Assembly (NCBI GenBank): GCA_017416705.1
Contig: JAFQBG010000011.1
Span: 1-54,993, forward strand
Origin: Bacteroidaceae bacterium
Lineage (GTDB): Bacteria > Bacteroidota > Bacteroidia > Bacteroidales > Bacteroidaceae
Direction: 5' to 3'
Length of the DNA: 54,993 bases
How positions within the stretch are numbered: position 1 is the first letter of the stretch; each line of letters opens with the position of its first letter. A model generated the notes under the pieces. That model saw only the letters and a list, made by a program, of their open reading frames with translations. It had not been told where the DNA came from and did not search any database. Both the position numbers and the translations under genes were made by a program. Of the stretch, positions 1 through 7,967 are shown one piece after another.

Positions 1-234
1 AACATAAATGTTCCGTCGTCGCAAGGCTTGTGCAAGCGAGTACAAAGCAAGTTTACTTGCTGTTGTAAACGAGCGCAGCCAAGGCTCGCTAAAAGCAGTG
101 CAAAGCTACGGTACCGCTTTGCCGTCCCTCTTCAAAGCGGGACAATTAAATAGCTTTGTCCTCTGCACTCCTGTGAAACAATAAAGTAAACTCTATTTAT
201 CTCACTTGTTTGTACCTATATTTGATATAAATAT
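1..234. other. Non-coding left edge
   Basis: No credible gene is seen here. The stretch is rich in short imperfect repeats built from words such as GCAAG, GCGAG and CTTGC, and it runs directly into the 85-bp tandem repeats. It may be degenerate repeat material, but nothing specific can be assigned. Confidence 0.4.
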
Positions 235-489
235 CGAATATATTCTGCACTCGCTGTGAAAAATATTCAAGCAAGCTTGATATTTTTCGCCCGTTTGTTT
301 GTCGTATTTGCGCTTCGCGCGAATATATTCTGCACTCGCTGTAAAAAATATTCAAGCAAGCTTGATATTTTTCGCTCGTTTGTTTGTCGTATTTGCGCTT
401 CGCGCGAATATATTCTGCACTCGCTGTGAAAAATATTCAAGCAAGCTTGATATTTTTCGCTCGTTTGTTTGTATATTTGCAACAGAGCC
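235..489. repeat. Three tandem copies of an 85-bp repeat
   Basis: Near-identical units begin at 235, 320 and 405 (period 85 bp). Each has a hairpin core in which AAAAATATTCAAGC pairs with GCTTGATATTTTT across a two-base loop, followed by CGTTTGTTTG. The first two units continue into GTCGTATTTGCGC. The third instead reads GTATATTTGC and so contains a full TAnnTTTG promoter element. A diverged copy in the opposite orientation lies near 54562-54640. Short reading frames inside the repeats are artefacts of the repeat. Confidence 0.85.
447..479 (+). promoter_or_regulatory. Putative promoter of the DUF349 gene
   Basis: A Bacteroidota-type -7 box TATATTTG at 472-479 is preceded by TTG at 447-449, 22 nt upstream. 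It sits in the last unit of the tandem repeat and would give a leader of roughly 120 nt before the ATG at 606. Assigned from motif and position only. Confidence 0.4.
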
Positions 490-605
490 ATATAGTTGGT
501 TCATAATTTTAAAGCAAAAAACAGTCCATTATACGCCTTGGGTGAGAGCAAGAAACAACCCGCGGTGTATATTGTCTGTCATTGTATAACTAAAACAAAA
601 AGCAG

Positions 606-2489
606 ATGAGTGAAACAAACAAACTCGATGTTCAACAAGAAGAATTGAATATCGCGAGTGCCCCTGAACAGGCAGTCAATGCCGCTACGACCGATTTTGC
701 CGAAGAGCAGAGCAATGAGCAACCTGTTGAGGAGACAACAGAAGAAAATCTCGATAACAACGAGACTGTAAATGCAAACGCAAGCTCAAAACCGGCTACA
801 CGCATGGGCATCATAGAGCGTCTGCAAACCATTGCCGAGAGCAACGACATCCTTGGCAGCAAATCCGAAGTAGAGGGGCTGAAAGTCCTATTCTACAAGC
901 TACGCACAACCGAGATTGAAGCCGAGCGCAAAGCGTTCGTAGAGAACGGTGGCGAGGAAAATCTGTTCATGCCACAGCCCGATGCCCTCGAAGAGCAGTT
1001 TAAAGCCGCCCTAAGCACCATCAAGGAGAAAAAGAATGAATGGGCAAAGGCACAAGAAAAGCAGATGCAAGCCAACTACGAGGCAAAACTTGCTTTGATA
1101 GAGAAACTGCGCGGCCTTATAGAGAAAGCAAGCCAAGGCACACCCGACGTAAACGAGTTCCGCACATTGCAAGCCGGCTGGAAAGAGATAAAAAAGATAC
1201 CGCAGGACAAAGAGACACCCCTGTGGAAAGAATACCAACAGTTAGTGGAACAATTCTACGACGTACTGAAACTGAACCACGAATTCCGCGAATACGATTT
1301 CAAGAAGAACCTTGAAACAAAGAGCGCAATATGCAAAGCAGCCGAGGAACTGACTGCCAACGAAGATATCATAGAGGCCTTCCGTCAACTGCAACAGCTA
1401 CACATAGAATTCCGCGAGACAGGCCCCGTTGCCCCCGAACTGCGCGAGGAGATATGGTTGCGTTTCAAAAACGCATCGACAGTAATAAATCGTCGTCATC
1501 AGGAGCATTTCGAAGAGAAAAAACAGCGCGAGATAGCCAACTTGGAGCAAAAGACAGCAATATGCGAGGAGATTGAGGCAATAGACCTTGACAGCCTCAC
1601 AAGCTATCAGGCATGGAACAATGCCACACAAAAAGTATTGGACATGCAAGCACGTTGGAAGGAGATTGGGTTCGCACCGCAAAAAATGAACCTAAGAATT
1701 TTTGAGCGTTTCCGCATGTCGTGCGATGAATTCTTCAACCGCAAGAGCGAGTTTTACAAAAACGCCAAAACAGCCATAGCACAAAACCTCGAAAAGAAAC
1801 AGGCATTGTGCGAGCAAGCCGAGGCACTGAAAGACAGCGAGGAGTGGAAAGAGACAGCCGAGAAGCTATCGAGCCTGCAAAAAGAGTGGAAAGCAACAGG
1901 CCCCGTTCCGCAAAAACAGTCCGACGCACTATGGAAACGTTTTGTGGGTGCATGCGACGAGTTTTTCGAAAGACGCAAAAAGGCAACACAGTCACAACGC
2001 AGCGTGGAGCAGGAGAATATGAAACTGAAAAACGAGGTTATAGAGAAAATTAAAAACATAGACCCCACCCTGCCCGACGAAGAACAGACACAAGCCTTGA
2101 ATGTACTCATGAGCGAGTGGAACGCAATAGGATTTGTGCCCTTCAAAGAGAAAGACAAGCTATACAAGGAGTATCGTACAACGGTAGATGCAGTGTATGA
2201 GCGTCTGCACATAAAAGCCACAGAACGCAAGCTTGCCGACTTCCGCAATAACATAGCAAAGGGCGGTAACACATTGCAAAAAGAGCGCGAGCGTCTGATA
2301 CGTCAGTATGAAAATCTGAAAAACGAGATTTCCACCTACGAGAACAACTTGGGCTTCCTGAGCACATCGAACAAAAAAGGCGAGAGCTTGGTGAGCGTGA
2401 TGCGTCAGAAAATGGAGAAACTGAAAGACGATGCTCAAATCATTCTGAAAAAAATTCATTTGATTGAAGAGGAAATAGAGAAACAATAA
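606..2489 (+). CDS. DUF349 repeat protein
   Basis: A 627-residue, highly charged, probably cytoplasmic protein. After an acidic, Glu/Asn-rich N-terminal tail of about 65 residues it carries at least five DUF349-type units at about 190-235, 265-305, 347-380, 424-458 and 501-535. Each follows the pattern W(K/N)..G..P followed by a LW/IF..(R/Y)F stretch and DEFF-like residues, as in WKATGPVP and WKEIGFAP. The C-terminus (about 540-627) is predicted coiled coil, rich in Lys and Glu. DUF349 proteins are widespread in Bacteroidota and Actinobacteria and their biochemical role is not settled. It is monocistronic, starting after a repeat-derived promoter and ending before two strong hairpins. The family call is confident; no function is claimed. 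Confidence 0.85.
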   Translation: MSETNKLDVQQEELNIASAPEQAVNAATTDFAEEQSNEQPVEETTEENLDNNETVNANASSKPATRMGIIERLQTIAESNDILGSKSEVEGLKVLFYKLRTTEIEAERKAFVENGGEENLFMPQPDALEEQFKAALSTIKEKKNEWAKAQEKQMQANYEAKLALIEKLRGLIEKASQGTPDVNEFRTLQAGWKEIKKIPQDKETPLWKEYQQLVEQFYDVLKLNHEFREYDFKKNLETKSAICKAAEELTANEDIIEAFRQLQQLHIEFRETGPVAPELREEIWLRFKNASTVINRRHQEHFEEKKQREIANLEQKTAICEEIEAIDLDSLTSYQAWNNATQKVLDMQARWKEIGFAPQKMNLRIFERFRMSCDEFFNRKSEFYKNAKTAIAQNLEKKQALCEQAEALKDSEEWKETAEKLSSLQKEWKATGPVPQKQSDALWKRFVGACDEFFERRKKATQSQRSVEQENMKLKNEVIEKIKNIDPTLPDEEQTQALNVLMSEWNAIGFVPFKEKDKLYKEYRTTVDAVYERLHIKATERKLADFRNNIAKGGNTLQKERERLIRQYENLKNEISTYENNLGFLSTSNKKGESLVSVMRQKMEKLKDDAQIILKKIHLIEEEIEKQ

Positions 2490-2512
2490 GAACGGTTCTT
2501 TACAGACAGCAT

Positions 2513-2552
2513 ATCATCCCCAACCCATTCAGCAGAATGGGTTGGGGATGAT
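2513..2552 (+). terminator. 18-bp perfect hairpin after the DUF349 gene
   Basis: Arms 2513-2530 and 2535-2552 are perfectly complementary around an AGCA loop, 23 nt after the stop codon. No U-run follows (GCTTATGA), so it may stabilise a 3' end or block readthrough rather than act as a classical intrinsic terminator. Confidence 0.55.
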
Positions 2553-2610
2553 GCTTATGAACAAGCGCAATGCAGTTGATTTAAGAAATCTGTTCTCTGT
2601 AATCTTGTTT

Positions 2611-2664
2611 CCACTCCCTCGTCATCGACTACGTCGATGCCACTCCCTCTCCGGCGAGGGAGAA
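2611..2664. repeat. REP-like palindromic element, copy A
   Basis: The word CCACTCCCTC occurs at 2611 and 2640. It encloses a small hairpin (CATCGAC/GTCGATG) and is followed by the palindrome CTCCCTCTCCGGCGAGGGAG. The 25 bases 2640-2664 match 40266-40290 at 24 of 25 positions, so this is a dispersed intergenic element. Confidence 0.65.
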
Positions 2665-2672
2665 TCTTATTT

Positions 2673-2740
2673 ACTCTGTACTCTGTTCTCTGTACTCTGT
2701 TCTCTGTTATCTGTTCTCTGTAATCTGTACTCTGTACTCT
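2673..2740. repeat. Heptamer tandem repeat CTCTGT(A/T)
   Basis: About nine or ten copies of the 7-bp words CTCTGTA and CTCTGTT, some degenerate (TATCTGT, AATCTGT), fill this stretch. A further partial array lies at 2590-2606. The frames are open only because the repeat lacks frequent stops; no gene is proposed. Confidence 0.8.
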
Positions 2741-2786
2741 AAAAAAAGTTCTACAACGGCTATGCAGCCGTTGTAGAACTTTTTTT
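2741..2786. terminator. Bidirectional terminator between DUF349 and CotH genes
   Basis: Perfect 21-bp arms 2741-2761 and 2766-2786 around an ATGC loop. The outer arms are an A7 tract and a T8 tract, so the hairpin has a U-run on either strand. It separates two converging genes. Confidence 0.85.
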
Positions 2787-2801
2787 TTAGATAATTTAAT
2801 A

Positions 2802-5800
2802 CTATCTTATGACAACCTTTTGTCCTTGAACCACATAGACACCTGCCGGCAATTGAACAACGGTGGTACCCGCCGATATATTCAACGAACGTACCATGCG
2901 GCCATCCACTGCATATATATGGACCTTTTGCGATGCCAATGCCGATATTGTCAGATGTTCGCCGCCACGTATGCCCAAAGCAGCCTCGACAGCGGATATT
3001 CCTGTCGATAGTTCGAAACGGGCTGTGACATCGCCCACACGCTGCTCGACATTGTCGGTGTCGGCAACAAGGATATTGGACAGGGTTATATGGCGTTCTT
3101 CCTCGGGCAGTACCTCGTTCACTTGCAGCGAAAGCCCCACGATGGCGTCTTGTGCCGACATTGCGCTGTTTTGGTCGGAATAGACAAGCAGGCGGTAGTT
3201 GTTATCGCTCAGCTTGTTCAGCACCACGTTGTGGCCTGCTGCGCCATTGCCTGCGGTCGCGCCTTGAAGCACCACGCCTGTGGGCACTGCGATGTCGGCC
3301 TGCAATGCCGAATATTGCTCGGTGCCAAGCCCCTCTATCGCAATGGGCATATCCTCGGAACCGTTAACCGTTATTTCGACCTCCTGCGCCGACAATAGCG
3401 CGTTGGCTACGGGCGTATTATGGTAGTACACCGGCGAGACGGCGTCGGCTGCTGCCACCTGCGATGCCACGCTCGACACGTCGTCGGCGTTTATTGCACC
3501 GTTGTTATCGGCATCGGCTTTGACGCTGTTGAACGACTCGTCGGTATTGCCAAGCAGGTATGCTACGGTGATGACCACATCGTGCACAGTGAGCTCGTCG
3601 TTGCAATCGACATCGCCCGGTGTGGCATGCAACAGCTCCTCGATATCGTACTTATCTATGTTCGACCACAGATAGTCATGACGCTGTTTCAGCCAATTCT
3701 GCGTTTTAGCTATGGACGAAGCATAGTTATTGCCATCGCCCCACAGATAGTAGTTGTTCATGAACGACGTTTCGGCAAAGGCATAATAATCGGCTACAAA
3801 GTCCATTACTTCGTATATGTGCCCTTTGTCGAGGAATTCCTTCCATACCTTGTAGTAGTATTTTTTGAATTCCTTGTGTTTCATGAGGTCGCGGAAGAAT
3901 TTATATCCCGGGTCGCTCGACATGCTGCTTGCAAGCAGGCTTGTCGATGTGCTTACATCGCAATAGGAGGCTGTGCCCTCGTAGCCAAACGCCCAATCGA
4001 AGTCCCACAAGGGGCCGAATGTTATTTTTGAGTCGGGCGATGTCATATCCTCGCGCCACAGATAGGTGCTCTTTGGGTGTCCGAGTTCCTGATTCAGTAT
4101 AAGGTCGTTTGCAAGCATGAAGCGTGCACATACTTCGACGTCGAGTTTATCGCCCAAGGTATCACCGTTGAACACAGCCTGCTCAAAGGCACGGAAGTCG
4201 TTTATTATGGCTTCGAACTTCTGCATTGCCACGTCGTCGGTGTAGTCGGTGAGGTCGGGCTCTTTTATATTCGACGGCAATTTGTAATTATTGGTCTTGA
4301 ATTTATATACCTCGTCGTAGTAGGTGTCGAGTTCTATCATGTAGCCGTTACCCTCGTCGTTATCGACGTCGATACTATTGTCGGAGAAACCTACCTTCTC
4401 GGTGAACATATAGCTGCCGACATACGTGCCATCCATATATAATTCGACGGGAATCATGTGGTTGGTACCGGGAACATCGGCAAGCTGTCCCACTTTCATC
4501 GCTATTGCATTGGCCATGAGCGCGCCTTTTTGATAATTGGCAAGCAGAACCCAGCTTTTTGCTTTTGTCAGGCCGAAGGGTTGGCATTTCTTGGCGAATT
4601 TGAGTCGATATGGTTTCTTGGGATATGCCCATGTGGTATTTCCACGACCTTTTATCTGCACGTCGGCTTCGAAGTCGTCGTACACGCCATAGCCCGTTAT
4701 GCGGAATGTGGCATCGCGATATGTCTCCTTGTCGCTGTGAATTTGCTCATAGCCCCCTTCGACAACTATATCTATGCGGGGAACGGGGTTGCTGCCGTCT
4801 GTGAGCCAATCGGCATCGACGGTGTATATGCGACCGAAAGGCACTTTGACATTTTCGTACACCGCATCCTGTACTTTCTCGGGTTCGCCCATTTCAGCCA
4901 CGTCGTACAGACGGAATTCGGCAAATACCATGTGGTTATTGCGATACTCCGAGGCTGTCTGCTCCAATTTAAGGTATTTGTAGCTGCCGCCTAAATCGAC
5001 AACGGGCGATGTATATTCGGCACCTGTCTCCATGGGAAGGGCGTCGTTCTCGTAGGTAAAATTCTTTACAATAACCCATTGCGTGCCGTCGCTCACATAC
5101 AAATTCAATGCCTTGGGGTTGTAATCGCCCGTGGTGCGGCTCATGTAATAGAATTTCAGTTTCTCGACAGGGTTATCGAGTGTTATTGTGATATAGGGCA
5201 TTACGGTTGCGTCGTAGGCTGCGCCATAAACAGTGTGGAAACAGGTCGATGGGTTGTTGTCCAACATATTGGCAAGGTCGTCGCCCACCGTTGATGGCTT
5301 GTTGGTGTATAGCATATCCTCAGTCAACGCCACCTCGGTTACTTTAATTTCGGGGCTTTCCCATACCTCGTCGCTCACTTTTACGTTCTGCACCACATTG
5401 TAGCCGGGGTATGTCACTACATACTGTACGGGGTCAGCGAAACGGTTGCGCGATTCATTGCTTTTTTGTAAAACGGTGTCGATGTATGCAACCGCCTTGT
5501 TGTCGCTAAGGTCAAAGTCGGCAGTAAGACTCTTGCCTATTGCATTGAGCGTAAAACGTATGGTGTCGGATATTGTCACAGCCTCGGCGTCTTTGCTCAG
5601 CGTGGGATTGTTCTTGCTGCTGAATTTATACGTGGAGAGCATGGGTAACTGCGGGGTGTTCCACGAACAGCTGTCGTACTGTTCGTTGGCATAGGCGGCA
5701 AGCTCGCCGCTGCTCAACGGTATGTACAGACCGGCATCGTCGGTGTATGCCTCGCCGATGCTGTTTTTGGGATATGCGTCTATGCCTCCCGATGCAAGAT

Positions 5801-6479
5801 AGACATAGAATATGCTGTCGCTGAAAACATCTATGGGTTTCTGTTCCACATCGCTGCTGCCTGTGCCACCGCTATTACCGCCCGAGGCTCCGCCTGTGCC
5901 ACCGCTATTACCGCCCGAGGCTCCGCCGGTGTCATCGCTGCCGTCGTATTTGACTCCGTTGGATGTTATTGTCACATAGGAGGGAGCAAGCGACATATCG
6001 GCAGATACCATGGTGATGCCGAAAACCGATACCGGTGTCGGGAATGTGACATCCAGATAGACGTAGTCGTCGGGGGTGGCAGCCGCGCTGCTCCAAGCAG
6101 AATAGTAATCGGAGTTCCAGTCGCCGTCGCACACTGCGCCAAGCGAACTGCCGCTCTCCAAGGAGTTATATTTTACATTGGCAACAGTGTAGTCGATGTT
6201 GTCGTAGTTTTTATCGTAGAATGTCAGTTCGGCAAGTGCCACTACCGGATAATTGGCAAACGTTTTGCCATTGACATTTTGCATTATTGTCACACGCACA
6301 CCTGTCACAGGCTCGGCAAACGTGTAAAAGGGCGAGTCCCAACAATATTGCGACATGATGGTATTCGATGTCAAATCGCTGCTGACGATAATAGGAAATT
6401 CGTCGTACATAGCCGATTGTGCCATTGCGCCCACTGTCGCGCACATGGCAACTGCCAACGTAGTAAAAAGTTTTTTCAT
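2802..6479 (-). CDS. Secreted CotH-family protein with dockerin and T9SS tail
   Basis: A 1225-residue exported protein. The start is placed at the ATG at 6479 because a typical signal peptide (MKKLFTTLAVAMCATVGAMAQ region) begins there; the open frame extends 55 codons upstream without it. Domains in order: discoidin-like region (about 25-180), a Gly/Ser linker with a duplicated GGASGGNSGGT unit (about 185-206), a second F5/8C-like module (about 395-525), a CotH domain (about 560-930) with the signature DFDWAFG, a two-motif dockerin (about 950-1010), a cohesin-like beta domain (about 1030-1150), and a C-terminal tail ending in GVYVVQGQKVVIR that resembles a type IX secretion signal. CotH proteins include atypical kinases, but the activity of secreted Bacteroidota members is not established. 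It probably acts on or outside the outer membrane. Confidence 0.8.
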   Translation of the reverse strand: MKKLFTTLAVAMCATVGAMAQSAMYDEFPIIVSSDLTSNTIMSQYCWDSPFYTFAEPVTGVRVTIMQNVNGKTFANYPVVALAELTFYDKNYDNIDYTVANVKYNSLESGSSLGAVCDGDWNSDYYSAWSSAAATPDDYVYLDVTFPTPVSVFGITMVSADMSLAPSYVTITSNGVKYDGSDDTGGASGGNSGGTGGASGGNSGGTGSSDVEQKPIDVFSDSIFYVYLASGGIDAYPKNSIGEAYTDDAGLYIPLSSGELAAYANEQYDSCSWNTPQLPMLSTYKFSSKNNPTLSKDAEAVTISDTIRFTLNAIGKSLTADFDLSDNKAVAYIDTVLQKSNESRNRFADPVQYVVTYPGYNVVQNVKVSDEVWESPEIKVTEVALTEDMLYTNKPSTVGDDLANMLDNNPSTCFHTVYGAAYDATVMPYITITLDNPVEKLKFYYMSRTTGDYNPKALNLYVSDGTQWVIVKNFTYENDALPMETGAEYTSPVVDLGGSYKYLKLEQTASEYRNNHMVFAEFRLYDVAEMGEPEKVQDAVYENVKVPFGRIYTVDADWLTDGSNPVPRIDIVVEGGYEQIHSDKETYRDATFRITGYGVYDDFEADVQIKGRGNTTWAYPKKPYRLKFAKKCQPFGLTKAKSWVLLANYQKGALMANAIAMKVGQLADVPGTNHMIPVELYMDGTYVGSYMFTEKVGFSDNSIDVDNDEGNGYMIELDTYYDEVYKFKTNNYKLPSNIKEPDLTDYTDDVAMQKFEAIINDFRAFEQAVFNGDTLGDKLDVEVCARFMLANDLILNQELGHPKSTYLWREDMTSPDSKITFGPLWDFDWAFGYEGTASYCDVSTSTSLLASSMSSDPGYKFFRDLMKHKEFKKYYYKVWKEFLDKGHIYEVMDFVADYYAFAETSFMNNYYLWGDGNNYASSIAKTQNWLKQRHDYLWSNIDKYDIEELLHATPGDVDCNDELTVHDVVITVAYLLGNTDESFNSVKADADNNGAINADDVSSVASQVAAADAVSPVYYHNTPVANALLSAQEVEITVNGSEDMPIAIEGLGTEQYSALQADIAVPTGVVLQGATAGNGAAGHNVVLNKLSDNNYRLLVYSDQNSAMSAQDAIVGLSLQVNEVLPEEERHITLSNILVADTDNVEQRVGDVTARFELSTGISAVEAALGIRGGEHLTISALASQKVHIYAVDGRMVRSLNISAGTTVVQLPAGVYVVQGQKVVIR
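5861..5926. repeat. 33-bp tandem repeat in the CotH gene linker
   Basis: Two near-perfect 33-bp units, starting at 5861 and 5894, encode the duplicated 11-residue Gly/Ser/Asn linker of the CotH protein. The high identity at DNA level suggests a recent slippage or expansion event. Confidence 0.75.
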
Positions 6480-6540
6480 ATTGATGTGTTTTAGGATTGT
6501 CGTGAATTCCAATATTATATACTCGATAGGTCGTATAGCG

Positions 6541-6548
6541 CAAATATA
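6541..6548 (-). promoter_or_regulatory. Putative -7 box of the CotH gene
   Basis: CAAATATA on the plus strand reads TATATTTG on the coding strand. It would start transcription about 55 nt before the ATG at 6479. No clear TTTG lies at the expected -33 distance, so the call rests on the -7 element alone. Confidence 0.35.
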
Positions 6549-6676
6549 ATGGTTTTTTATTATCTTATTATATATTTTATTAAGAATTTGCCATTTGCGC
6601 TTGTCTGTGTATAATTTACTCGCACCCTTTTGATTTACTCGCATCCCTTTCGCTACGAAATCAAAGGGGTGGTATT

Positions 6677-7957
6677 CTACTTCGAAAACTCCTTGTCGCT
6701 ACCCCAACACTGCTGCATCCACTGTTTTATTTTTTGTTCGGCGGCATTTTCCTGTGGCACCCAGAAACTGAATGAGCCCCCTTCGTCGGGCAGGAATTGT
6801 TGCTTGACGAAGTGCCCGGGGAAGTCGTGCGAGTATTTATATCCGTCGGAATAGCCTAAATCCTTCATTAGCTTGGTGGGGGCATTTCGCAAATGCAGGG
6901 GCACAGGCAGATTGCCTGTCGCGCGTACCGTTTCGAGTGCTTTTCCTATGCCAAGGTATGCCGAATTGCTCTTGGGCGATGTGGCAAGATATACGGTTGC
7001 TTGCGCAAGCGGTATGCGTCCCTCGGGCCAGCCTATTTTCATGACGGCGTCGAAGGCGGCATTGGCAAGCAACAGGGCGTTTGGGTTGGCAAGCCCCACA
7101 TCCTCGGACGCCGATATTATGAGACGACGCGCTATGAAGGCAGGGTCCTCGCCCCCCTCTATCATTCGCGCCAGCCAATAGAGCGCGGCATCGGGGTCGC
7201 TGCCACGTATGGATTTTATGAACGCCGATATTATATCGTAGTGCATTTCGCCACCCTTGTCGTAGGCTGCCGGATTTTGTTGCAGTCGCTCCACCACTTT
7301 TTTGTCGGTGACAACAACGGGGGTGTCGGCATCGGCCTCGACGACAAGTTCCAGAATATTAAGCAGTTTGCGTGCATCGCCGCCGCTGTATCGCAACAGC
7401 GCATCGGTTTCGGCAAGCTCCACACCGCGTTTTTTCAGTTCGCTGTCGGTGGCAACGGCATGGTCGAGCAATGTCGATAGGTCCTCTTTGTCCAACGATT
7501 TAAGCACATACAGCTGGCAACGCGACAGCAACGGACGTATGACCTCGAACGAGGGGTTCTCGGTGGTGGCACCTATGAGCGTAACGGTGCCTGTCTCCAC
7601 CGCACTGAGCAGGGAGTCCTGTTGCGACTTGTTGAAACGGTGTATCTCGTCGATAAAAAGGATGGCACCGCCATTGGAAAACAACGGCGAGGATTTGGCT
7701 TTGTCTATGACCTCGCGCACCTCCTTTACGCCCGACGACACCGCGTTGAGCGTATAAAACGGCCTGTTCAGTTTGTGGGCTATTATGCGTGCTATGGTGG
7801 TTTTACCCGTTCCCGGAGGCCCCCACAGAATAAACGAGAGTATTCTGCCCGAATCTATCATGCGACGAAGGACCGCTCCCTCGCCCACAAGATGCTGCTG
7901 CCCCACGAAACCGTCGAAATCGACCGGGCGCAGGCGTTCTGCAAGTGGTTGTGCCAT
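6677..7957 (-). CDS. rarA: Replication-associated recombination protein A (RarA/MgsA), AAA+ ATPase
   Basis: A 426-residue clamp-loader-like AAA+ ATPase that acts at stalled replication forks. The N-terminus has the family's RPVDFDGFVGQ segment, Walker [10 protein letters not shown] (about 46-54), Walker B FIDEIHRF and sensor 1 GATTENPSFE. The C-terminal half carries the MgsA/RarA tetramerisation region with GGEDPAFIARR and ASEDVGLANP. Length matches the family. It starts 10 nt after the fhs stop on the same strand, so the two are probably co-transcribed. Its stop lies about 200 nt upstream of the CotH start, leaving room for that gene's own promoter. Confidence 0.95.
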   Translation of the reverse strand: MAQPLAERLRPVDFDGFVGQQHLVGEGAVLRRMIDSGRILSFILWGPPGTGKTTIARIIAHKLNRPFYTLNAVSSGVKEVREVIDKAKSSPLFSNGGAILFIDEIHRFNKSQQDSLLSAVETGTVTLIGATTENPSFEVIRPLLSRCQLYVLKSLDKEDLSTLLDHAVATDSELKKRGVELAETDALLRYSGGDARKLLNILELVVEADADTPVVVTDKKVVERLQQNPAAYDKGGEMHYDIISAFIKSIRGSDPDAALYWLARMIEGGEDPAFIARRLIISASEDVGLANPNALLLANAAFDAVMKIGWPEGRIPLAQATVYLATSPKSNSAYLGIGKALETVRATGNLPVPLHLRNAPTKLMKDLGYSDGYKYSHDFPGHFVKQQFLPDEGGSFSFWVPQENAAEQKIKQWMQQCWGSDKEFSK

Positions 7958-7967
7958 AGTATTTTTA

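Noticed and set aside
235-489. CRISPR-like array from the three repeats
   Set aside because: The repeats are directly adjacent 85-bp units with no unique spacers and no cas genes in the window.
267-589. Small open frames inside and after the tandem repeat (267-491 minus, 299-589 plus)
   Set aside because: Their sequence simply mirrors the DNA repeat on both strands, with no start signal, domain or codon bias.
2542-2742. 66-codon frame after the DUF349 gene
   Set aside because: It is translated heptamer repeat and REP-like sequence, rich in Leu/Ser/Val repeats with no gene features.
6480-6644. 55-codon N-terminal extension of the CotH protein
   Set aside because: A clear signal peptide starts at the internal ATG at 6479, and the extension overlaps the likely promoter (-7 box at 6541-6548).
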